Positions 9,230 to 18,217 are shown, counted from the stretch's first letter. The stretch: 64,000 nt of DNA from Streptomyces endophytica (GCF_026153355.1 NZ_CP110636.1:6386001-6450000); one strand, 5' to 3'. The notes: a model not told the origin generated them from the letters alone. Numbers and translations: made by a program.

Positions 9230-9736
9230 ATGGAATATCCAGAGAGAGTGGCGTCGCTGCATCTGAGCCTAGTCGAGGATCAGACCAGCGCTGAACGCTC
9301 ACGTAAAACCTCACTCGAACAACGCGCGGCACTAGTGATCACAACCTCGGGTGCACTGGTGACCCTGCAGCTTGCAATGGCTGCCCTTCGAACGCGCACC
9401 CAGACTTTTGCCATCACCTCGGTCAGCTTCGATCTGTCAACGGCCGCACTCGCTCTCTTTGTAGTTGCCGCATCCCTTGCACTATTCGCCAATCTTCCGG
9501 CGGGTCAGCCAATAGTTTCCACCAAGCACCTGTCTGACCTTGCCCAGCATGACTGGGATGAGCAGAACCCGAACGCCGTCGCCTTGAAGCTATATAACAC
9601 ACAAACGAATATTCTTGCCGAGCTCAGGAAGCGTAACGACTGTAAAGCAAGGATGTTGATTGGGGCGCTGACAGTAGAGTTTATGGCGATCGTTCTGATC
9701 GCCATCGCAGTCGCCCTCATTTTGACCCGCAGGTAA
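9230..9736 (+). CDS. Three-TM membrane protein coupled to the coiled-coil gene
   Basis: 168 residues. An N-terminal amphipathic helix (YPERVASLHLSLVEDQTSAE) leads into two close membrane helices (around residues 33-55 and 63-85) joined by a short loop. A cytoplasmic helical segment of ~50 residues (HLSDLAQHDWDEQNP) follows, then a final membrane helix ending LTRR. This layout is like the small membrane effectors of nucleotide-signalling and SLATT/PycTM-type defence systems; similarity to them is architectural only. The start is ATG 9230 directly after the stop of 8019-9227; GTG 9227 in the same frame overlaps that stop. Low GC like its partner. Likely role: membrane effector or receptor controlled by the upstream protein. 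Confidence 0.75.
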   Translation: MEYPERVASLHLSLVEDQTSAERSRKTSLEQRAALVITTSGALVTLQLAMAALRTRTQTFAITSVSFDLSTAALALFVVAASLALFANLPAGQPIVSTKHLSDLAQHDWDEQNPNAVALKLYNTQTNILAELRKRNDCKARMLIGALTVEFMAIVLIAIAVALILTRR

Positions 9737-9762
9737 TGTCTCTCGTTTGGCTACTGGCGCCG

Positions 9763-10330
9763 TTAGAGTCCAGAGCGCCGGGATTTCCCCTGCTGGAAGC
9801 CCTCGCGGGCCTTGATCCGCAGTTCATCGGGCCCACTGTTGAGGTGGGTGCGCAGTTCGTGGTCGTACAGGACGCCGACGGGGGCGAGGTCGTACGCGAT
9901 GCGCAGCACCGTCGACCAGTGTCGGGCCAGGATCTTCGCCACGGGCGGGGCGGCGTCCTGGACCCGGACGTCGGGCCGCTGCCACCGCTCACGCAGCTCG
10001 GCAACGATGCCGTGGTCGCCGGCGGCGAGCATGTTCAGGGCGCGGTTGAGCGTGGCCATGTTCGTGAACATGAACCGGCGGCCGCGGGCCAGAAGAACGA
10101 CGCCTGGAAGTCGGCGGCCAGGATGATCAGGTGCTCAGGGAACAGCACTTCGGCGGCGCCGGGCATTTCGAGGTCCACGTGGGCCACGTCGCCCTCCCCG
10201 AAGTGCTCGGAGCTGGTGACCTGGGCGTGGTGGATGAACGCGCCCACGGTGTCGGCGACCACGACGTGCCGGGCCTCGTGCACCGCGCTCACGAGCCTGA
10301 TCTGGCACGGGCTGAGGCCGAGTAACTCGA
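9763..10330 (-). pseudogene. Frameshifted gene of unknown family
   Basis: Minus-strand protein-like text is continuous if one base is added near 10092. The upstream frame reads AIELLGLSPCQIRLVSAVHE onward through GDVAHVDLEMPGAAEVLFP to DFQASFF. The next frame continues ARGRRFMFTNMATLNRAL to GPDELRIKAREGFQQG and a stop at 9763. No credible start codon is found upstream, where the frame stays open to about 10546 without ATG, GTG or TTG. The gene therefore appears both 5'-truncated and frameshifted. The family is not recognised. It probably belongs to the decayed mobile element around it. Confidence 0.5.
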
Positions 10331-10546
10331 TCGCATCTGCGGAGGGGGTGCGCTCCTCTCGGTCGTCGACTCCTACATCGGGTACCGCCCAGCGACGGCT
10401 TGGTGCAGAGAGGTGCCTGGCCCCGCCGAGGACGACGAGCCGTGCGCCATCGTCCTGCGCAACCGGCCCGTGGCCGTGCCCCCTGCCGATGTCGTGGCGC
10501 GCGCCGAGCGGGCCACCGAGGAGGCTGCGCCTTTCGATATCGAGAG
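10325..10546 (+). other. Possible coding remnant on the plus strand
   Basis: An open frame reads ALLSVVDSYIGYRPATAW and PCAIVLRNRPVAVPPADV with high GC in the third codon position. It has no clear start and ends inside the palindromic terminator. The opposite strand is open too, so I cannot decide which strand, if either, was the real gene. Confidence 0.25.
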
Positions 10547-10574
10547 GGCACCCGCCGCGGCGGGTGCCCTCTCG
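10541..10574. terminator. Perfect 34-base palindromic terminator
   Basis: CGAGAGGGCACCCGCCG is followed immediately by its exact reverse complement, with no loop. It lies 20 bases after the stop of the minus-strand gene at 10594 and can terminate from both sides. Confidence 0.8.
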
Positions 10575-10593
10575 TGTCAGGTGGCGCGTCAGA

Positions 10594-11853
10594 TCACTGT
10601 GCGCTCTGGCTTCCGCCGGTGGTGGTCTCGCCGCCCGTCGTGGTCTCGCCGGTGGTGGACTCGTTACCGGACGTGCTGCCTTCCGTGGTGGAGGGGGTCA
10701 CCTCGCCGCCGGTGGGGGTATCTCCGCCCGTCTCCGACGGAGATTCGCTGCCCGTGGTGCCGGTGGTTCCGCTCTCCGACGGCGCGGTGCCGGTGGAGCC
10801 GGTCGGGGTCTCGCCGGGCGGCTGCTCGGAGGACGGCGGCTGGGACGAGATGGGCCCACTGGGCGTTTCGGTCGGCGGGGGCGTCGGCCGGTCGTTGCTG
10901 CCATCGTCGCCCGTGGGGCGCTTGAACCACTGGCCGGTCTTCGGATCGCGCAGGGTGAATTCCTGGATCGGGGTCTTCGACCGCTGGACGACGACCGCGT
11001 TGCGGGCGTTGTAGCCGGGCCACTTCCTGCCGACGGTCTTCATGTCCTTCACCTGCTGCGGGTCAGTGAGCGGATTCCCGCACTTGCAGCGCACCCGCGG
11101 CACTCCGTACTGGTCGACCAGAACCGCGGTGCCGGCCTGGAGCACCGACTGGAAGTCGTATGCCTTGCCGTCCTTGTAGCCGTGGTTGGTGACCCGGGTG
11201 TCGTAGGCGAGCTGCACGGGCGTCAGCGACCGCAGATAGGTGGGGACCGTGTTCGGCGGGAGGCCGAGGACACCGGCGAACGCCCGGTTCCTGGCGGGGT
11301 CGCTCTGGAGGTAGCTGATCTGCTTCTGGACGTCACAGCTTGCGTTGTTCTGGGTGCCGCCGTAGAGGCCGGCGGTGTCGCCCGAGACCGTACTGTTCGT
11401 GGCGCCGGGCGATTTCGTGGGCGTGGCGGACGAGGACGGCGCGGACTCGTTCGCCGACGACCGGGTGACCGGGTTCTGACCGGTAGAGCTGGCCGTTTCG
11501 GCGAACACCTCGGTCTGGCCTCCGCCCGGCCGGGTGAGGACGACCACCACGATCACGACCGCGACCACGGCCGCCGCGATGATGGCGATCCGTGGCGCGG
11601 ACCGCCACCAGGGCTGACCGCCCCCTGCGCCGCCGCCCCCTGCGCCGCCGTGGCCGCCGGGGCCACCGGGCGGGGGAGGCGGCCCGGGGCGGGACGGCTT
11701 CAACTGGCGCCACCAGGGCCCCGAGCCCGCCTGTGGCGGCTCGTGCGAGGGGCCGGTCGGCGTACCTGACTTAGCGCCGGACGGCGGGCGGCCGGAGAGC
11801 GGGCCCGACGGCGGCCCCGTCGGGTTGCTGTCAGGCGGCGGTGAAGATGTCAC
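10594..11853 (-). CDS. Proline-rich membrane-anchored protein (probably DUF6777-like)
   Basis: 419 residues. A Pro/Gly/Ser-rich cytoplasmic N-terminus of ~85 residues precedes one membrane helix (IAIIAAAVVAVVIVVVVLT, about 88-106). A Ser/Thr linker and an extracytoplasmic domain (about 160-320, from YGGTQNNASCDVQKQISYL to PKTGQWFKRP, with four cysteines including CKC) follow, then a long Thr/Gly/Ser/Pro-rich tail. The domain text matches what I recall as the Streptomyces DUF6777 group; no function is established for it. Putative sortase or metal-site motifs were not found. A strong palindromic terminator follows. It stands alone between mobile-element remnants but has typical Streptomyces codon use, so it may be native. 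Confidence 0.75.
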   Translation of the reverse strand: MTSSPPPDSNPTGPPSGPLSGRPPSGAKSGTPTGPSHEPPQAGSGPWWRQLKPSRPGPPPPPGGPGGHGGAGGGGAGGGQPWWRSAPRIAIIAAAVVAVVIVVVVLTRPGGGQTEVFAETASSTGQNPVTRSSANESAPSSSATPTKSPGATNSTVSGDTAGLYGGTQNNASCDVQKQISYLQSDPARNRAFAGVLGLPPNTVPTYLRSLTPVQLAYDTRVTNHGYKDGKAYDFQSVLQAGTAVLVDQYGVPRVRCKCGNPLTDPQQVKDMKTVGRKWPGYNARNAVVVQRSKTPIQEFTLRDPKTGQWFKRPTGDDGSNDRPTPPPTETPSGPISSQPPSSEQPPGETPTGSTGTAPSESGTTGTTGSESPSETGGDTPTGGEVTPSTTEGSTSGNESTTGETTTGGETTTGGSQSAQ

Positions 11854-12064
11854 GGGTCGGGTTCCTCTTCCGGCGCGTGGGCCATCCGACGATGCGAATT
11901 TTGCCCGTATCTATCGATGTTTAGATCATTGTGTCCCCCGAGGCGCCACTTTTCGCACGCGCTACGCCACACGGCGCGCTTACGGTGGAGGGTGTATGCG
12001 TGGGAAGCTGTGGATGTTCTGGATCCGCGATCGCGGTGAGGTGACCGTAAGGCGGGGAGGCAGC

Positions 12065-12286
12065 GTGAGCCAGCTACGAGATCCCGCATCCGCCGAACCC
12101 CCGGCCCGGTAGCCGTCTGGAGCCCGCCACCCGCTCCGGTCCTGGGCCCATGCGCTCGGTACGGCCCTGGCCAGCATCGTCACCATGATCGTGGTCGCCG
12201 CGCTCGGCCTGTGGGCGGCCGGCGCCGCGAGCCCCCCGGGCAAGGCGTTCCCCTCCGTGATGCCTTCGCCGATTATCGCCATGTAG
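12065..12286 (+). pseudogene. Streptophobe-family membrane protein, N-terminal remnant
   Basis: A GTG with GGGGAGG four bases upstream starts a frame reading VSQLRDPASAEPPAR, then an in-frame TAG at 12110. It continues in the same frame as SWAHALGTALASIVTMIVV and AALGLWAAGAASPPGKAFP, the first membrane helix of the streptophobe family as I know it. The similarity is lost around 12255 and the frame stops at 12284-12286. The gene thus has one nonsense codon and has lost most of its length at a junction with relaxase-derived sequence on the opposite strand. Confidence 0.6.
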
Positions 12287-12289
12287 TCG

Positions 12290-12960
12290 GCTCGGGTCAG
12301 AAAGAACTCCTCTTCGCCCGCCACTCCGGAAAGAGCCTGGCGGACGCGTTCGTGCAAGGTCTCGCGGGCCGTTTCTGTGCGTCCGGCGCGTTCGGCTTTG
12401 GCTCGTTCCCCGCTGGTGGGTCGCTGTGCGCCGGTGCGGTCTCCTTCGTTGAGGATTAGCAGGCCGAATTCGGCTTCGATCTTGCGGCAATCGGCCTGGG
12501 CACGGATGCCGTCGTTGTGGCGGCGTGGGCGGCGGCCGTCTGCGCGGACGAGGGTGGCGACGAGGCGAATGTGGTCGTCGGCATGGCTTACGCCGATCCA
12601 GCGGCATGCCCTGTCGTCACCCTCTTCCGCGATGCCGGTGGCGTGGACGATGTGTCGGGCAACCTTGGCCCTGCCCATTCGGCGTCGGTCAGATGGCGGT
12701 CGCCGTGGGTCGTGCGGACGGGGCAGTGCCAGACGTGGCGGGCCGGTCGGCGGTACTTGGGCAGGGCGAGGACGGGGAGGTCGAGGCGGTCTGTGAGCTG
12801 CTTGAGGGTGGCGGTCGGGTCGCGTCCCGGGTCGGGGGCAGGCAGGCTCGGCATCCAGGAGGCGACCAGGTGGGGGTCAGTGTGTTCGTCCCGACGGCCG
12901 GGCACGTAGAGAGGTAGGCGAGTAGCCCGTAGTAGGTACGGCCGCCGGTGGAGACCGGGC
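12290..12960 (-). pseudogene. Relaxase/mobilisation nuclease pseudogene
   Basis: Minus-strand fragments in different frames reconstruct the N-terminal half of an actinomycete relaxase. They run: GRTYYGLLAYL; then GRRDEHTDPHLVASW and LKQLTDRLDLPVLALP; then KVARHIVHATGIAEEGDD, HADDHIRLVATLVR (the His-containing relaxase motif) and AECRKIEAEFGL-like text to GEEEFF. At least two frameshifts (near 12925 and 12680) separate them. The catalytic motif region is recognisable, but the gene is clearly dead and ends at a junction near 12290. Family recognition is from memory of AICE and plasmid relaxases. Confidence 0.7.
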
Positions 12961-12978
12961 ACCACTGTCATCGCCGCA

Positions 12979-13390
12979 CTATCTCAGTGGCTGCCTCCTC
13001 GCCCCGGGCAGCGGCCCGCAGAACACGGGCCACCGCCTGGTACAAGGTTTATGCCGACGCGGGCGAGTTGTGCGCTGGCGGCCATGAGTTCCTCCACCCG
13101 GCCGCGCTGGTCCAACAGCCAGGGTTTCGGTCCGCCTTGGGCCTGGGCGACCGCAACTGCGGCGTCGGCGATGAAGCCAGCAGTCCTCAGACTGGGCTGC
13201 TTCGGCGGCGTGGGTCACGGCGTCGAGTTGTCACGGTTCACGGAACGGCGACATGTACGGGCACCGCGTTGTCGCAGGCGCCCGTCCGACACATCTTGCC
13301 GTCTCTCCCCCGCCTGTCCTTCCCTTCCCTCTCTGCTTCTCGAATGGTCGGCTGTCTGCAGGCATGCGTTCCCCGCGCCCGCCTACGCCC
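12979..13390 (-). pseudogene. MobC-like relaxosome accessory pseudogene
   Basis: Broken minus-strand text includes LDAVTHAAEAAQSED, GFIADAAVAVAQAQGG, RGRVEELMAASAQLARVGIN and, after another shift, QAVARVLRAAARGEEAA. QLARVGIN followed by QAVAR is the hallmark of MobC proteins, whose gene normally precedes the relaxase, exactly as here. Several frameshifts and an in-frame stop show decay. The N-terminal portion (up to about 13390) is too degenerate to delimit. Confidence 0.6.
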
Positions 13391-13580
13391 GCTCCGCTCG
13401 TCCGGCCTGCCGGCGCACCATGGCTCCGATGCGAAGCTCGCCCATAGGAGCACTGAGCGGTGGGCGCCAAAGAAAGTCTCCATCCGACACCACCCGTCTG
13501 ATCCGTCCAATCCGTGGTGCGGCGTGAGCGGGTGGTCGTAGGGCCGTGGCAACGCTCATAGGGGTCAGCAGCTGTTTCGG

Positions 13581-15766
13581 TCAGTCGGCGCGGGGCCGCC
13601 ACGCCAGTGCACGTCGTGCGGCTGTGGAACCGCCCGCAGCTGTTGCAGCTGCGGCCAGGAGGCCCGTTGCTGTCAGGACGGCCGTGATGAGGTCCCATGA
13701 CAGGGTTGCTCCGCTTTCTCCTCCGGTGACGGGCTGGACCAGGACGACGTGAACGAACGCGCCGACGGCACCAGCGCCCAGAAGCGGGACCCCGAGGCAC
13801 CAGAACGCCGTCGTGTGGAAGACCTGACTGCGTCCGGTGAGCACGGTGATTGGGGCCAGTGTCTGCGCGAACCGCAGAAATTCCGAGAGGGCGGCGAGTG
13901 CCATGGCGGTGAGCAGAACGAGCGTGCCGATGGTGCCGAGGAAGGGAATCCAGCGTGACTGATAGCCGACGGTGAAGGATTTGGCTCCGTCTTCTGCCAC
14001 CGGCTCGGTGAGTGCCTTCACGCTCAGGTGCAGGTGGGCGGCACGTTTGACGGCCGGGATATCCATGGGCTTGTCGAGGTCGGTGAAGACGACGGCCTGT
14101 AGACCGTCGGCACGGTTGATGGCGCTGACGGGACCGGTGCGCACCGCAGCGGGAGTCTGGCCGAACGTCTGGTAGCCGGAGACTCTGAGGCGCTTGTCGA
14201 GTTCCCCGTACGGCACTGTGGCCTCTTGTCCAGCGGGAGGGCAGGGGAGCTGGAGGGCACGGAGGTCGCTGCACGGCGCTTGGAGGACTCGGCTGGCGCT
14301 GGAACCGTCGGGCTGGATGTTTCCGGTGCCGATGGCGACCGTGTGCGCCCCTTCGGGCAGTGCGGCGGTGAAGGCGTCGGTGAGCCGGGTCGCCGACGTT
14401 TGTACGAGCGCCATGCTCCGGCCCTGCGCGGAGTTCAGCTGTTCCTCGTCTCCGGAGCGGGCGAACAGAAGACTGGTGATGATCTGCGTCTGGCCGATGA
14501 CGCCGATGGCGATGATCATTGCGGCCACCAGACGGACCACCATGCCCGGTCGGGCCGCAGTGGTGCGGGCGGCGATCAGGCGCGCCGGGGCGCCACTGTG
14601 GTGAGGCGACTTCGCTGCCCGCCTGCTGATCCGTGACGCGGCCCAGCCGATCACCCAGGGAAGCGTCACCCACACGCCGACGACCGCGAACAGATAGGCC
14701 GCCGCGGAGCGTTGCGCACCGACGGACCTCGACGTCAGAGCCAGGACAAGAAAAGCGGGACAGGACCCGAGGGCCAGGAGTCGCAGCAGACCGCTGCCTG
14801 CCGCACGAGGTCTTGTGGATGCCCCTTTCCGCGCGGCAGCAGGACGCAACAACAGGATCAGTGCGAGCATCCCCAGGGCGGAGACGGTGACGGCAGCTGC
14901 CAGCGTCACGCCCACGCGACGCAGGTCCGTGGCGTACAGGGTGTAGTCGATCCAGGGCAGTTGGACATCGACCAGCAGGAACGGAAGGGTGAACAGGGCT
15001 GCGAGAGCAGCGCCGATGCACACGGGCCGGACCGCGGCCCCGATGTCCATCCAGGCGCGTGCGGCCCGGCCGGCACCGAGAGTGTGCAGCAGAGCATCAC
15101 GACGGTCCCGTCCCGCAGCGCCCATCCTGGCCGCGGCTGCCGCCAGCCCCAGAGCCGGAAGTCCCAGCAGTACGCCGATGACGGCCAGCATGGATGACTG
15201 GGGGCCGACGATCCGCAGGTCGCCGAAGACCGGTCCGGGGCCTCCGTACCCGGTGATCCCCTCCATCCGTGCTGTGCCCAGCATCGCCGTGGTGGGACGC
15301 ACGTAAGCCAGCCGTTCGCCCGGTGATGCCAGCCCCTCGGCGGAGACGGTGCCGACGGTGGTGCCGTACCGGTGGGTGAAGTCCTCACTGGCGGGCCCCT
15401 CGGCCAGCGCCGGCGACAAGAACACCTCACCGGGGCCGGCCAGCGCGCGAGGCCGGGCGGCAACGGCGCATCCTTGGTCAAGGGGGCGATGACTACCACG
15501 GTGAACTGGCGCCCTTGATAGCTGTCCCAGTACCGACTCCACAGCGCCGATGCCTGGTGCCCGTGATCCGCGAGGGTGGGTACGCGCGCCGCGCCGCGCT
15601 GTTCGCGCCCCTCCCACGTCGCAGCGGTCGCGACCAGCGAGCACAGCACGACGGCGACGACCGCGGTTGCGGCCAACAGCGCCCAGAACCGGGCCCGGCC
15701 GCCTTCGGCGGTCCGCCCGGCTGCCCGGCCGATGCGGAGCATGTGGTGGATCTGGCCACGCTTCAT
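13581..15766 (-). pseudogene. FtsX/MacB-like ABC transporter permease, frameshifted
   Basis: The true start is the ATG at 15766, which overlaps the ATPase stop (ATGA). It begins MKRGQIHHMLRIGRAAG followed by a membrane helix (FWALLAATAVVAVVLCSLV). After APLTKDAPLPPGLAR, near 15445, the coding text moves to another frame (LAGPGEVFLSPALAEG) that stays open to 13581. Adding one base (mod 3) restores about 728 residues. It has roughly ten membrane helices in two FtsX-like halves, with an extracytoplasmic domain after the first helix. With the neighbouring ATPase it would form an exporter or envelope-acting ABC system; the secreted-peptide gene upstream is the likely cargo or reporter. The break lies in a GC-dinucleotide run, so an assembly error is possible. 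Confidence 0.8.
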
Positions 15767-16434
15767 CGCGCACCTGCCAGGGCCCCTTGTTCCAGCTGCA
15801 TGACCCGGTCGGCTCGGTTTGCCACAGCGGGGTCGTGGGTGACGACGAGCAGCCCGCACCCGCGGGCGGCGGGTACGGCGAACAGCGTGTCTGCCACATG
15901 GTCACGCGATGCCTCGTCAAGTGCACCGGTCGGCTCGTCCGCCAGGAGCAGCGCGGGGCTACCGATCAGCGCCCGAGCCACGGCTACTCGTTGGCGTTCA
16001 CCGCCTGACAGCTCACTGGTGGCGGTGTCAGTGACGGGCACACCAAGTTCATCCAGAAGTTTGCGGCTCTCGCCATAGGCACGGTCGCGATCCGCGCCGT
16101 CCAGCAGAGCGGCCAACGCCACATTCTCCACCGGAGAGAGTTCGGGCAGCAATTCCCCGAACTGGAAGACCATCCCCATGTGCTTCCTGCGGTGCTCTGC
16201 CAGGCGGCGACCTCGCAAAGTGACGACATCACTTCCAGCGATCATGACTGATCCGGCATCAGGGCGAACGAGCCCCAGAAGGATGGAAAGGAGTGTACTT
16301 TTCCCGGAACCTGAAGGGCCCATGACCGCGACGGACTCGCCAGCGCTCACGACAAGTTCGAGCCCGTCGAGCAGGCGTCGGCCCCCGACCTCGTACCCCA
16401 GCTCGCGGACCTCAAGGGGCAACGCATCCGACAC
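15763..16434 (-). CDS. ABC transporter ATP-binding protein (LolD/MacB type)
   Basis: 223 residues, a single complete nucleotide-binding domain. Walker A GPSGSGKST at 39-47, Q-loop in VFQFGELLPELSP, signature LSGGERQRVAVARAL, Walker B LLLADEPTGALDE and H-loop VVTHDP are all intact. The length and the LADEPTGALD sequence are typical of LolD/MacB-family ATPases that pair with FtsX-like permeases. Its stop overlaps the permease start (ATGA). It energises the neighbouring permease. A small secreted-protein gene lies 93 bases upstream on the same strand and may be co-transcribed. Confidence 0.93.
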   Translation of the reverse strand: MSDALPLEVRELGYEVGGRRLLDGLELVVSAGESVAVMGPSGSGKSTLLSILLGLVRPDAGSVMIAGSDVVTLRGRRLAEHRRKHMGMVFQFGELLPELSPVENVALAALLDGADRDRAYGESRKLLDELGVPVTDTATSELSGGERQRVAVARALIGSPALLLADEPTGALDEASRDHVADTLFAVPAARGCGLLVVTHDPAVANRADRVMQLEQGALAGAR

Positions 16435-16527
16435 GCCATCTGCCTTTCAGGAGAAGAGAATCAGCAATGCGCTGCCCGGGCAAAAGAGCGTCCCGGGCAG
16501 CGCGATGTCACAGCGGACCGTTATGAC

Positions 16528-16887
16528 TTAGTGGTCGTCGCTCCACCAGTTGGAACAGTCGTCCGGCCACTTGTCGATTTCGGTGCAGACTCGCATGTCC
16601 CACACCTTGCCACCCTGATTGCTGTACACCTTGGTGCCCTGTCCACTGTGATTCCACAGTGTGTACAACTCAGTGCTCGGGTTGTTGCGGTTGTACTCAG
16701 CCTTGACGGAGTTGCCATCTCCCTTGGTGTCCTGCAGGCCGACCTGGGACCCGCCCGCCGTACGCCACGCATGCGCACCGGACGTGTACCGGTCCATGTC
16801 CGCGAAGGCGGTGGTGGACCCTGCTGCTATGGCAACCCCCGCGACCACCACAGCTGCCCGTGACACTAATCTGCCCGTTCTCTTCAT
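16528..16887 (-). CDS. Small secreted protein upstream of an ABC exporter
   Basis: 119 residues. A clear signal peptide (MKRTGRLVSRAAVVVAGVAI, cleavage after AFA) leaves a mature part of about 90 residues that is polar and rich in Trp, Asn and Gly, with two cysteines (RVCTEID; DDCSNWW) that could form a disulfide. GGGAGA lies six bases before the ATG. The arrangement of secreted small protein, then ATPase, then FtsX-like permease is the layout of lactococcin-972-type bacteriocin loci, but the sequence is not clearly of that family. It could equally be a small envelope protein. A spacing of 93 bases to the ATPase suggests a common transcript or a weak internal terminator. Confidence 0.75.
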   Translation of the reverse strand: MKRTGRLVSRAAVVVAGVAIAAGSTTAFADMDRYTSGAHAWRTAGGSQVGLQDTKGDGNSVKAEYNRNNPSTELYTLWNHSGQGTKVYSNQGGKVWDMRVCTEIDKWPDDCSNWWSDDH

Positions 16888-17413
16888 GGAACGTCTCCCG
16901 TTGTCGTGCAGACGCCCGCCGGTAGAGGCCGGCGGGCGATGAACGCTGACGATCTTTACAGTCGGCGAAGGCAGTATGAAGTCACATTCTGGCCATTGCG
17001 TTTACAAAGTGACCGTTCCCGTCTGGATTCGAACGCGTTCCTGCGTAGACCACTAAGCGGAATTACGGGCTCCCGCATCGACATCCATACCGGCCGTCCT
17101 GAGTCTGCCCCGCGCAAGGGCGAATCACCCATTCCGGCGAGCTCCGAGGGACTTCTCTTCTCCATACATCACAAGGGGACTCCGATCTTTCGTGGGACTC
17201 ACGCCATCGCTTGAAGCAATCATTCCGTTCATCTGCCGGTCGCGGCAGGTCTCGAAATATTCGGCCTGAATGAGAGGTCGTTGGGTTCGGGGAGGTAACG
17301 GCGGGTGGTGAAGGCCGCGGCTGCGCCGCGGAAGGCAAGGCTGTGTCCTGGCTTGCAGGCCGCATCGCGAGCTTGAACGGTTGGAATCCGCCAACCGCCG
17401 TTTCCTCGCCCCC
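16888..17413. other. Intergenic region between secreted-protein gene and the large operon
   Basis: No gene is supported. The 16960-17060 stretch is AT-richer than average and probably holds the promoter of the minus-strand secreted-protein gene. The remainder is the 3' flank of the minus-strand cluster ending at 17414. Confidence 0.4.
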
Positions 17414-17422
17414 TCAGGGGGC
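17408..17422. terminator. Hairpin overlapping the end of the kdsB-like gene
   Basis: GCCCCCT-CA-GGGGGC forms a short, very GC-rich hairpin that includes the stop codon of the minus-strand kdsB-like gene. It is a plausible end of the 17414-32214 transcript. Confidence 0.4.
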
Positions 17423-18193
17423 GCCCGAGCTGGCCTCTGCCTGTTCCAGAAGGAGGTCCGCACGGACGAGGTCCTCGGGGGTGTCCACTGCAAGGCCGGC
17501 GTCGACCACGGGCAGCATCCGCACGTTGCGCGAATGCTCGATGAAGCGCAGCATCTCGACGCCCTCGGCACGTTCGAGCGGCCCCTGACGCAGGTTCCGG
17601 AATATCTCCAGCCCCTCGGCCATGAACGCGTACAGCCCGAGCTGACGGAGGTAGGCAGGGTAGTGCCCCCGCGGGTACGGGATCGGCTGGCGGGAGAACA
17701 TCAGGGCATTGTTGTCCGCGCTGACGACGACCTTGACGACGTTGGGGTCAATGGCCGCTGCCACGTCCGTCACGCGCGTGTAGGCGTTGACCGCCAGGGT
17801 GGCTGTGTCGAGGTGAGCCGCTGCTTCCGAGACGGCGTCGATCGCTGCCGGGTCGATGAACGGCTCGTCGCCCTGGACGTTGATGTACGCATCCGCGTCG
17901 AGGTGCTGGGCGCACTCGGCGACACGGTCGGTGCCGGTGACGTGCTCGCCGGTCATGACGCAGCGAATGCCGAGCTGCCTGCAGGTCTCTTCGATGCGGT
18001 GATCGTCGGTCGCGACGATGGCGTCATCGAGCCGTGTGGCCTCCTGGCATCGCTGATGGACGTGCCACAGCAGCGGCTTGTCGCCGAGCATGGCGAGGGG
18101 CTTTCCTGGGAATCGTGAGGCGCCCCAGCGGCATGGGATCACCGCTATGTGCCGGCGCGAGGTGTGCTTCGACTTCGTTGTGGTGGCGGCCAC
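17414..18193 (-). CDS. kdsB: CMP-Kdo synthetase-like cytidylyltransferase
   Basis: 259 residues, the usual length of 3-deoxy-manno-octulosonate cytidylyltransferase. The nucleotide-binding start IPCRWGASRFPGKPLA (19-34), TGTDRVAE (86-93) and NVQGDEPF (105-112) match KdsB, and the C-terminal MLRFIEHSRNVRML and DTPEDL segments also fit. The family activates Kdo (or a related 3-deoxy- or nonulosonic-type acid) as its CMP derivative. A Gram-positive without lipopolysaccharide has no classic need for Kdo, so here it probably activates an unusual sugar acid for the product of this cluster. It starts with GTG after GGAGATCACC, 24 bases behind the NUDIX gene, and is the last gene of the operon. Confidence 0.88.
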   Translation of the reverse strand: MAATTTKSKHTSRRHIAVIPCRWGASRFPGKPLAMLGDKPLLWHVHQRCQEATRLDDAIVATDDHRIEETCRQLGIRCVMTGEHVTGTDRVAECAQHLDADAYINVQGDEPFIDPAAIDAVSEAAAHLDTATLAVNAYTRVTDVAAAIDPNVVKVVVSADNNALMFSRQPIPYPRGHYPAYLRQLGLYAFMAEGLEIFRNLRQGPLERAEGVEMLRFIEHSRNVRMLPVVDAGLAVDTPEDLVRADLLLEQAEASSGAP

Positions 18194-18217
18194 GGTGATC
18201 TCCGGTCGATAGGCAGG

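Noticed and set aside
9736..11769. Very long plus-strand open frame (677 codons)
   Set aside because: Compositionally simple (Gly/Arg/Ala-rich), antisense to the membrane protein at 10594-11853 and to pseudogene sequence. GC-rich antisense frames often lack stops.
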